Below are positions 33,342 to 39,036 of a DNA stretch of 39,036 nt, one piece after another. The translations under genes and the position numbers were made by a program. Every line of letters begins with the position of its first letter. Positions within the stretch are counted from its first letter, which is position 1. The DNA lies in assembly GCA_023411815.1 (NCBI GenBank), contig JAEYOJ010000083.1, positions 1 through 39,036 on the forward strand. Reading direction: 5' to 3'. This DNA comes from Pseudomonadota bacterium. Its GTDB lineage: Bacteria > Desulfobacterota > Desulfovibrionia > Desulfovibrionales > Desulfovibrionaceae. The notes under the pieces were generated by a model, which searched no databases, was not told the origin of the DNA, and saw only the letters and a program-made list of their open reading frames with translations.

Positions 33342-35369
33342 ATGCTAGATTACGTCCGACACCACCTCAATGTCCGCATCTCGTTGCTCATCAGCAGCAT
33401 TTCCCTTGCCGTGTTCCTCTGTCTCATCGGCGTGACCACCTACCTGCAGCGGGACGGCATGGTCGAGCAACTCGACGCCTCCGTGACCAGGGCTTCCGAG
33501 CTGATCCGGATGGCCGTGGAAAAACCCATGGTCGTGGGCGACGACGAGGCCACCACCGCCGAGTTCGCCTTCCTGTCCAAGAAATATCCGGATGTGCGCG
33601 CCTACCTGACCAACTACAAGGGCAACGTGACCTATTCCACGGACCAGTCCGTTCTGCGCAAGGACCTGCTGGGCGTGCACGCCGACCCCGAGCTGGCGGA
33701 AATGGTCAAGACTTCCCTCAAGACGCCCACCGAGCAGGGCCGCCTGCTCGAAATGGATGGCCGCAACTGGTTCGCCCGGACAATGTCCATCCCCAACGAG
33801 CCGGCCTGCCACCACTGTCACGGCGCCAGCGAGCCCATCCTGGGCGAGCTGGTGGTCATGCAGGATGTGACCCCGACCATCTCCACCATCAACGCCAACG
33901 CCCTCGAAACAGCCGCCATCTCCCTGGCCGGACTGGCCATCCTCGTGGGCGCGGCCCTGTACTTCGTGCAGCGCGTGGTCATCAGGCCCCTGCAGTCCAT
34001 AAACGCCGCCGCCCACCAGGTCGCCGACGGCGATTTCTCCGCATCCTTCAATATCAGGAACAGCGACGAGCTGGGCCAGCTTTCCACCAACCTGGCCGGC
34101 ATGGTCTCCAAGCTCAAGGAGCAGCTCGGTTTCTCCCGAGGCATCCTGAGCGGCATGACCCTGCCCTGCGTGGTCACGGACACCAGCGAGCGCGTCACCT
34201 TCGCCACGCCGGCGGCGCTGAAGCTCATAGGCCGCAAGGGCAAGCCCGAGGACTACTACGGCATGGTCATCGGCGAATTCTTCCACAACGACCCCAAGCG
34301 CAGCACGTCCACTGGCCGCGCCCTGCGAGAGAGGAAAGCGATCCAGAACCACAGCCTCGAGTTCACCAACCAGGCCGGCGAACGGAAGTACGCGCGGGCC
34401 GACGTGGCCCCGCTCCTGGACCTGGACGGCAAGCTCATCGGCGCGTTCACCCTGTACTCCGACCTGACGGACATCCGCGGCCAGCAAAAGCTCATCGAGG
34501 ACCAGAACGCGCGCATCGCCACGGCGGCGCAGCAGGCCGACAGCGTGGCCGACCAGGTTTCCTCGGCCAGCGAGGAGCTGGCGGCGCAGATAGAGCAGTC
34601 CAGCCGCGGCGCGGATTCCCAGCAGACCATGACCGGCGAGGCGGCCACGGCCATGGAGCAGATGAACGCCTCGGTGCTGGAGGTGGCCAAGACGGCCTCC
34701 ATGGCCTCGGAACTGGCCGAGCAGACCAAGAGCAAGGCCCAGCAGGGCGAGGACGTGGTCGAGGAGGCCATGGCGCTCATCAATCGCGTGGCCGGGCAGA
34801 CGGACGGGCTGAAGAAGGACATGACCGAACTGGGCCAGCAGGCCGAGGGCATCGGCAAGATCATCACGGTCATCGAGGACATCGCGGACCAGACCAACCT
34901 GCTGGCGCTCAACGCGGCCATCGAGGCCGCCAGGGCCGGCGAGGCCGGACGCGGCTTCGCGGTGGTGGCCGACGAGGTGCGCAAGCTGGCCGAGAAGACC
35001 ATGGCGGCCACCAAGGAGGTCGGAGACTACATCGCCTCCATCCAGGAGAGCACGCGCAAGAGCGTGCACAACACCGAGGAGGCCGTGGCGGCCATCGCCC
35101 TCAGCGCCGAGAAGGCAAACCTCTCGGGGCAGGCCCTGCGCGAGATCGTGCGCATGGTGGAAGGGACCGCCGACCAGGTTCGCTCCATCGCCACCGCCAG
35201 CGAAGAGCAGTCCGCGGCCAGCGAGCAGATCAACCGATCAACGGACGCCATCAACCGTATTGCGGGCGAAACGGCTTCGGCCATGAACCAGTCGGCCTCC
35301 GCAATCCAGGATCTTGCGCGGCTGGCCCATGATCTCAAGCATATCATCGGGGAGATGCAGACCAGTTAA
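33342..35369 (+). CDS. dcrA: Haem-c chemoreceptor (DcrA-like) with cytoplasmic PAS domain
   Basis: 675 residues. TM1 at about 14-36, then a periplasmic domain (about 37-188) ending with a covalent haem site CHHCH (Cys156-His160) in NEPACHHCHGASEPILG, as in DUF3365/Tll0287-type sensors; TM2 at about 190-211; HAMP to about 264; a PAS domain (about 268-380, from GILSGMTLPCVVTD); then the MA domain with ADQTNLLALNAAIEAARAG. The arrangement and the CHHCH motif match DcrA of Desulfovibrio vulgaris, a haem receptor for oxygen or redox state; the gene name is by analogy. The ATG at 33342 follows AGGAGG. Co-transcription with the tetrahaem cytochrome suggests that electrons or haem redox state pass from cytochrome to receptor. 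Confidence 0.9.
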   Translation: MLDYVRHHLNVRISLLISSISLAVFLCLIGVTTYLQRDGMVEQLDASVTRASELIRMAVEKPMVVGDDEATTAEFAFLSKKYPDVRAYLTNYKGNVTYSTDQSVLRKDLLGVHADPELAEMVKTSLKTPTEQGRLLEMDGRNWFARTMSIPNEPACHHCHGASEPILGELVVMQDVTPTISTINANALETAAISLAGLAILVGAALYFVQRVVIRPLQSINAAAHQVADGDFSASFNIRNSDELGQLSTNLAGMVSKLKEQLGFSRGILSGMTLPCVVTDTSERVTFATPAALKLIGRKGKPEDYYGMVIGEFFHNDPKRSTSTGRALRERKAIQNHSLEFTNQAGERKYARADVAPLLDLDGKLIGAFTLYSDLTDIRGQQKLIEDQNARIATAAQQADSVADQVSSASEELAAQIEQSSRGADSQQTMTGEAATAMEQMNASVLEVAKTASMASELAEQTKSKAQQGEDVVEEAMALINRVAGQTDGLKKDMTELGQQAEGIGKIITVIEDIADQTNLLALNAAIEAARAGEAGRGFAVVADEVRKLAEKTMAATKEVGDYIASIQESTRKSVHNTEEAVAAIALSAEKANLSGQALREIVRMVEGTADQVRSIATASEEQSAASEQINRSTDAINRIAGETASAMNQSASAIQDLARLAHDLKHIIGEMQTS

Positions 35370-35376
35370 GCCCGCC

Positions 35377-35397
35377 GGGGCTTTCACGGCCCCTTTT
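35377..35397 (+). terminator. Weak terminator directly after the chemoreceptor gene
   Basis: GGGGC/GCCCC with loop TTTCACG, followed by TTTT, starting eight bases after the stop codon. Only five pairs, so read-through is likely. Confidence 0.45.
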
Positions 35398-35414
35398 GCG
35401 CAAGGCTTATACAT

Positions 35415-35547
35415 TGCTTGCCTTTCCATCGGGAGAAGGATACAAGCATTTTCTCCCACGAATTCATACCGGCCGAAAGGAACACCCTCCTCCGGGCACC
35501 CAGCCCAGGATCCGCCAAACCTGTTCCTTTCGGCCTTTTCTTTTTTC
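35415..35547 (+). ncRNA. Candidate structured RNA ending in a terminator
   Basis: TGCTTGCCTT (35415-35424) pairs with AAGG-ATA-CAAGCA (35436-35448), ten pairs with a three-base bulge. GGGAGAA (35431-35437) can instead pair with TTCTCCC (35451-35457), so the two folds exclude each other. A 14-bp perfect stem follows, GGCCGAAAGGAACA (35471-35484) with TGTTCCTTTCGGCC (35522-35535), then TTTTCTTTTTTC. No gene follows on this strand, so this is either a small RNA or a structured 3' end of the chemoreceptor mRNA. Pairings are seen; existence as RNA is inferred. Confidence 0.45.
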
Positions 35548-35667
35548 ATCGAAGCCCCTGTCCTGGGAATGATCACGCAAGACCATTGATTACCGGCCAG
35601 TGCGTACAGAGAAGGGCTTCTTTTCTCCCCAAGCCATCCATCAGCGCAGATCGCTGTAACATGCCTG

Positions 35668-35708
35668 CGCTCTGCAAACCATGCCGCACATGGCTTGCAG
35701 AGCGTTTT
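35668..35708 (+). terminator. Second strong hairpin terminator
   Basis: CGCTCTGCAAACCATG (35668-35683) pairs with CATGGCTTGCAGAGCG (35689-35704), fifteen of sixteen pairs, loop CCGCA, followed by TTTTCA. On the other strand no T-run follows, so it acts in plus direction. No gene lies between it and the preceding terminator; a short RNA from 35548 to 35708 is possible. Confidence 0.65.
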
Positions 35709-35789
35709 CAATAGCAAATGCTCAGGGTCGAAAGCGTGGCCGTGATCGGGTGGATAACGCCGTGCGACTAACGCAGTTCGCAAATGGGG

Positions 35790-35849
35790 GGCAGGGAGCG
35801 CCGCTCCCTGCCGGGAGAGAGTCCGAGAGAGGGCGGCGCCCTCTCTCGG
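35790..35849 (+). repeat. Dispersed double-hairpin element, family 2, copy F
   Basis: GGCAGGGAGC/GCTCCCTGCC (35790-35812) and CCGAGAGAGGGCG/CGCCCTCTCTCGG (35823-35849), joined by GGGAGAGAGT. Same order and linker as copy E at 14969-15027. It lies 73 bases from the fetB stop, on the opposite orientation relative to fetB. Confidence 0.75.
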
Positions 35850-35921
35850 TTGCAGCGCAAAAAGCGTCAGCAAATCGTGTAGCCGGCGCGGCGACAATCC
35901 GGGCCGATGACTTTGCGACTG

Positions 35922-36701
35922 TCAGATGATCAGCCTATGGCCCGAGCCGAAGCAGCGACGGCGGACCCAGAGCACCGCGGCCACCGAACACAGGGCCGTG
36001 GAGCCCACGAGCATGAGCATGACCACGATCTGATAGCGGATGGCCGTCATGGGATCGGCTCCCGCAAGAATCTGACCCGTCATCATGCCGGGCAAAAACA
36101 CGAGCCCGACGCCCATGAGCGATACGATGGACGGCATCATGCCCGCGCGCACGGCGGCGGCCACGGCGTCGCGGCTGGCCTCGTCCACGTCGGCCCCGAG
36201 TGTCAGGCGCATCTCCACGGCGTCCCGGCCCGAGCGCAGTTCCGAAAAAAGCCGCTCCAGGGATACCGCCAGGGCAGTCATGGAGTTGCCGATGACCATG
36301 CCCGCGATGGGCAGGAAGTAGCGCGGTTCCCACCATGGTTTGGCCCCGACGATGACCCCTACGGCAAGCACAGAGACGAGCGAGTAGCTCGCGAGCATGG
36401 ACAGGAGCACCGGCATGCCGTAGGCCGCCGAGGCTTTGCCCACCCGGCCTTTTACTATGCGCGCGGCGGAAACGATCATGACCAGGAATATGGCCAGCGT
36501 GGGCCAGGGGGAGCCGAGGCCGAAGACGATGCTCAGCACGTAGCCCATGATGAACAGCTGGATGAAGGTGCGCGCCGTGCCGATGGCCAGATCACGGCCC
36601 AGGCGCAGCCCGAAGGCGAGCGAGGCCAGACCGGCCATGAGGATGAACACCAGGCCCAGGGCCAGCTCCCACGGGCCGATGTCGGGAATCGCCTGGTTCA
36701 T
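35922..36701 (-). CDS. fetB: FetB-type (UPF0014) ABC transporter permease
   Basis: A 259-residue membrane protein with about seven helices. It has the UPF0014/FetB signature: LAFGLRLGRDLAIGTARTFIQL near the start, PIAGMVIGNSMTALAVSLERL in the middle and the RAGMMPSIVSLMGVGLVFLPGMMTGQILAGADP block. With FetA it forms an exporter; in E. coli FetAB is reported to export iron and raise resistance to oxidative stress. The start codon overlaps the fetA stop (ATGA on the minus strand). Confidence 0.9.
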   Translation of the reverse strand: MNQAIPDIGPWELALGLVFILMAGLASLAFGLRLGRDLAIGTARTFIQLFIMGYVLSIVFGLGSPWPTLAIFLVMIVSAARIVKGRVGKASAAYGMPVLLSMLASYSLVSVLAVGVIVGAKPWWEPRYFLPIAGMVIGNSMTALAVSLERLFSELRSGRDAVEMRLTLGADVDEASRDAVAAAVRAGMMPSIVSLMGVGLVFLPGMMTGQILAGADPMTAIRYQIVVMLMLVGSTALCSVAAVLWVRRRCFGSGHRLII

Positions 36702-37357
36702 GCTGTCTCCACGCGGCCGTCATTCACGGTCAGGACTGTATGCCTCACGGATGGTCGCCACTCGCCATGGCTGACCATGATCATGGTCAGCCCCTGGGAA
36801 TGGAGCCGCTCCAGATCTCCGTGCACGGCGGCCGCGCTTTCCGGGTCCAAAGCCGCCGTGGGTTCGTCCAAAAGCAGCGCCCGCGGGGAGAGGAGCATGG
36901 CCCGGATGAGGCAAAGCCGCTGGCGCTGACCCACGGACAAGGCCAAGGCCTGCTGTTCGAGGCTCACTCCCCGCAGATGGAAGCTCCTGATATGCGCCTC
37001 GAGGGCGGCGTCGTCAGGCCTGGGCAAATCCCTGTTGGCTTTGATGGAAAAAGGCAGGAGCAGGTTCTCCCGCACGCTGCCCGGCAGGAGCACGGGCTGC
37101 TGCTGCGTATAGGGGACCTGACGCCGCAGAAGCTCCGGAGAAAGCTCCGTGACGGGCCTGCCGTCGAAGAGCACTTCGCCTGAGGTCGGATCTTCCAGCC
37201 GGCAGAGCAGGCGCAGAAGCGTCGATTTACCGGCCCCGGATGGACCTCGCACCAGAACGAACAAGCCCGAGGCGATGTCCAGGGACAGGTCCCTGAAGAC
37301 TTGAGCCGCTCCAGAACGCCCAAAGCATACCATTTTCAAAGTGAATATCGCTGGCAT
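36698..37357 (-). CDS. fetA: FetA-type ABC transporter ATP-binding protein
   Basis: 219 residues. Walker A is GPSGAGKSTLLRLL, the signature LSVGQRQRLCLIRAML, Walker B ALLLDEPTAALDP and the H-loop MVSHGEWR. The signature has Val-Gly in place of the common Gly-Gly, which is within normal variation for this group. AAGGAA lies before the ATG at 37357. It is coupled to fetB; in an Fe-S rich anaerobe an iron exporter would protect against excess ferrous iron. Confidence 0.9.
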   Translation of the reverse strand: MPAIFTLKMVCFGRSGAAQVFRDLSLDIASGLFVLVRGPSGAGKSTLLRLLCRLEDPTSGEVLFDGRPVTELSPELLRRQVPYTQQQPVLLPGSVRENLLLPFSIKANRDLPRPDDAALEAHIRSFHLRGVSLEQQALALSVGQRQRLCLIRAMLLSPRALLLDEPTAALDPESAAAVHGDLERLHSQGLTMIMVSHGEWRPSVRHTVLTVNDGRVETA

Positions 37358-37703
37358 ACGGATTCCTTAAGACAAGCCGCGTGATCAGTCGAGAACCGGC
37401 TCACAGGTCCGAAACAGTCCTTTGCGGACTTTGGATTGTCCACTCAACTCAAAGCGGACGGACGTGGAAGCAGGTTCTGTTAACCGTCCGGGCCTGCCCG
37501 CGCATCGCGCGTCTTCGTCCCGCCATGTCCGTATGATAAGGCGTTTTCTTATTGACATGCCAGCGCAATGCTTGCGCCTTGGTGGCGAAATCTATAATGT
37601 GGCTCGCCCGTAGGCTCGTCGCGGGCTCCATGCGCTTCGCGAGCCCTGCGCGCGGGCTGTCTTGACCATCTGCCTGGATCGACGAATCCCCAAGGACAAT
37701 TTC
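37358..37703. other. 346-base divergent intergenic region between fetA and hisI
   Basis: Holds the promoters of the divergent fetA and hisI genes. A consensus TATAAT is at 37593-37598; TTGACA at 37552-37557 lacks a correctly spaced -10. A hairpin GGGCTC/GAGCCC (37623-37628/37641-37646), with inner GCG/CGC, lies in the probable hisI leader. No leader peptide with histidine codons was found. Confidence 0.5.
37572..37598 (+). promoter_or_regulatory. Candidate promoter of hisI-hisG
   Basis: A perfect TATAAT at 37593-37598 with a poor -35 (TTGCGC at 37572-37577, spacing 15). The hisI ATG follows 105 bases later. Confidence 0.4.
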
Positions 37704-38075
37704 ATGTTCAAGCCTGATTTCAAGAAAATGGAACTCGTGCCCGCCATTGCCCAGGACGCCGCCAGCGGCGAGGTGCTCATGCTCGCCTACATGAACGAGC
37801 AGGCCTGGAACGCCACCCTGGAGACCGGCGAGGCCCATTACTGGAGCCGCAGCCGCCAGGAGCTGTGGCACAAGGGCGGCACTTCGGGCCATGTGCAGAA
37901 GGTCAAGTCCATCCGCCTGGACTGCGATTCGGACACCGTGCTCCTGCTCATCGAGCAGGTGGGCGGAGCGGCCTGCCACAAAGGCTACAGGAGCTGCTTC
38001 TTCCGCGAACTCAAGGACGGCCAGGTGCGCGAGTGCTCGCCCATGGTCTTCGATCCCAAGGAGGTCTACCGCTGA
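37704..38075 (+). CDS. hisI: Phosphoribosyl-AMP cyclohydrolase
   Basis: Opens the adenine ring of phosphoribosyl-AMP, the third step of histidine synthesis. 123 residues, the stand-alone PRA-CH form without the PRA-PH (HisE) domain. Family motifs are VLMLAYMNEQAW, THYWSRSRQ-like HYWSRSRQELWHKG, TSGHVQKV and the metal site DCDSDTVL with a downstream ACHKGYRSCFFR containing the zinc cysteines. The ATG at 37704 follows AAGGA at 37692-37696; a GTG-free upstream in-frame ATG at 37662 lacks a site. The stop overlaps the hisG start (TGATG). Confidence 0.94.
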   Translation: MFKPDFKKMELVPAIAQDAASGEVLMLAYMNEQAWNATLETGEAHYWSRSRQELWHKGGTSGHVQKVKSIRLDCDSDTVLLLIEQVGGAACHKGYRSCFFRELKDGQVRECSPMVFDPKEVYR

Positions 38076-38968
38076 TGCCCCCCGTGAACGGCAACGACAA
38101 GGTTCTCAAGCTCGGCATTCCCAAGGGCTCCCTGCAGGAAGCAACCTTCAAGCTCTTCGCCAGGGCCGGCTGGAAGATCCGCGAGCATCACCGCAACTAC
38201 TTCCCGGCCATCAACGACCAGAACATCGCCTGCTCCCTCTGCCGCGCCCAGGAGATGGCCCGCTACGTCGAGAACGGCACCTTCGACGTGGGCCTGACCG
38301 GCAAGGACTGGATCATGGAGAACCAGTCCGAAGTGCACGTCGTCTCGGACCTGATCTACTCCAAGGCCTCTGACCGGCCCGTGCGCTGGGTGCTCGCCGT
38401 GCCCGGCGACTCGCCCTACAAGCGGCCCGAGGACCTGGCCGGCAAGAAGATCGCCACCGAACTCGTGGGCTTCACCAGGCGGTACTTCGCCGAGGCCGGC
38501 ATCCCCGTGGAGGTCGAGTTTTCCTGGGGCGCCACCGAGGCCAAGGTCGTCGAGGGCCTGTGCGACGCAATCGTCGAGGTCACCGAGACCGGCACGACCA
38601 TCAAGGCCCACGGCCTGCGCATCATCGCCGACCTCATGCACTCGAACACGCAGCTCATCGCCAACAAGGCCGCCTGGCAGGACCCCTGGAAGCGCAGGAA
38701 GATCGAGCAGATCGACATGCTCCTCAAAGGCGCCCTGCGCGCCGAGCGCCTCGTGGGCCTCAAGATGAACGTGCCCCAGGATAAGGTCGACGCGGTCATG
38801 AAGCTCCTGCCCGCACTGAACTCGCCCACCGTGGCCCATCTCTACAACTCGGACTGGCTGTCGGTGGAGATCGTGGTCGAGGAAGGCGTCGTGCGCGACC
38901 TCATCCCGTCCCTGTTCGAAGCCGGCGCCCAGGGCATCATAGAGTACGCGCTGAACAAGGTCATTTAA
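38075..38968 (+). CDS. hisG: ATP phosphoribosyltransferase (long form)
   Basis: First enzyme of histidine synthesis: ATP plus PRPP to phosphoribosyl-ATP. 297 residues, the long HisG with a C-terminal regulatory ACT-like domain, so HisZ is not needed and feedback by histidine is expected. KLGIPKGSLQEAT at the start, DVGLTGKDWI, and the PRPP loop EVTETGTTIKAHGLR are visible. AAGGAGG lies upstream at 38058-38064 and the ATG overlaps the hisI stop, so the two are coupled. Other his genes are not in the window. Confidence 0.95.
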   Translation: MPPVNGNDKVLKLGIPKGSLQEATFKLFARAGWKIREHHRNYFPAINDQNIACSLCRAQEMARYVENGTFDVGLTGKDWIMENQSEVHVVSDLIYSKASDRPVRWVLAVPGDSPYKRPEDLAGKKIATELVGFTRRYFAEAGIPVEVEFSWGATEAKVVEGLCDAIVEVTETGTTIKAHGLRIIADLMHSNTQLIANKAAWQDPWKRRKIEQIDMLLKGALRAERLVGLKMNVPQDKVDAVMKLLPALNSPTVAHLYNSDWLSVEIVVEEGVVRDLIPSLFEAGAQGIIEYALNKVI

Positions 38969-38980
38969 GGCGTAAGAGCC

Positions 38981-39036
38981 GGGAAGGGCGTCGCCCTCCC
39001 CGGACCCCACCCACCAGGGAGCCCGGCCCCCTGGAC
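38981..39036 (+). repeat. Dispersed palindromic element, family 1, copy D (cut by window edge)
   Basis: GGGAAGGGCGTCGCCCTCCC starts the copy, followed by CCCCACCCACCAGGG and CCCCCTGGAC at the edge. It agrees with copy C at 13802 through its first part and lies 12 bases after the hisG stop in hisG orientation. Confidence 0.7.

Larger units (their letters stand above)
35370..35921. other. 552-base region between convergent genes with several hairpins
   Basis: Lies between the chemoreceptor (plus) and fetB (minus). No protein gene was recognised. It holds a weak terminator, a structured segment with a strong terminator, a second strong hairpin with T-run, and a family 2 repeat, all listed separately. 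More structure is present than is needed to end two genes. Confidence 0.6.

Overview
The window is high-GC (mostly G/C-ending codons) DNA from an anaerobic, cytochrome-rich Gram-negative bacterium. The best guess is a Desulfovibrionaceae-type sulfate reducer. Reasons: an rnf operon preceded by a multihaem c-type cytochrome gene; a nifU-nifS-cysK-cysE block; a haem-c chemoreceptor of the DcrA type; a tetrahaem periplasmic cytochrome; and GC-rich dispersed palindromes. This is inference from gene content; no 16S rRNA is present.

Layout. Positions 1-127 hold the C-terminal end of an IS5-like transposase, then a DUF2795 gene with its terminator. A minus-strand block (9267 to 757) encodes an HBM-type chemoreceptor, an O-antigen-ligase-like membrane protein, a TPR protein, a large hybrid histidine kinase and RfbA. 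A plus-strand block (9774-14920) carries nifU, nifS, cysK, cysE and an RlmM-like methyltransferase. tRNA-Cys and three overlapping or closely spaced small genes lie on the minus strand (15091-15946). Next on the plus strand come a LivJ-like binding protein, an RluA-type pseudouridine synthase, a PH-like membrane protein and then the cytochrome-rnfCDGEAB-apbE operon (19327-27024), followed by ftsE-ftsX. A MFS transporter and dapF (minus), gluQ (plus), a tetrahaem cytochrome plus haem-c chemoreceptor pair (plus), fetA-fetB (minus) and hisI-hisG (plus) complete the window.

The most unusual system is the Rnf cluster. RnfB is fused to a complete GltD-like FAD/NAD(P) oxidoreductase module. RnfC keeps its two 4Fe-4S motifs but has lost the glycine-rich NADH/FMN motif. 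RnfD has no SGAT-type flavinylation threonine. RnfG has SGAS rather than SGAT. RnfE carries a Cys-rich tail. A membrane-anchored pentahaem cytochrome starts the operon. The RnfA/RnfE membrane cysteines are intact, so the ion-pumping core looks functional while the NAD(P)H entry/exit site seems to have moved from RnfC to RnfB, with a cytochrome branch on the periplasmic side.

Second themes are redox sensing (a tetrahaem cytochrome 9 bases upstream of a chemoreceptor with a periplasmic CHHCH haem site), sulfur/cysteine supply (nifUS, cysK, cysE, and tRNA-Cys close by), and structured intergenic DNA: a back-to-back run of four hairpins before nifU, candidate small RNAs at 31.3-31.5 kb and 35.4-35.7 kb, and two families of palindromic repeats that sit in intergenic gaps, mostly just after a stop codon.
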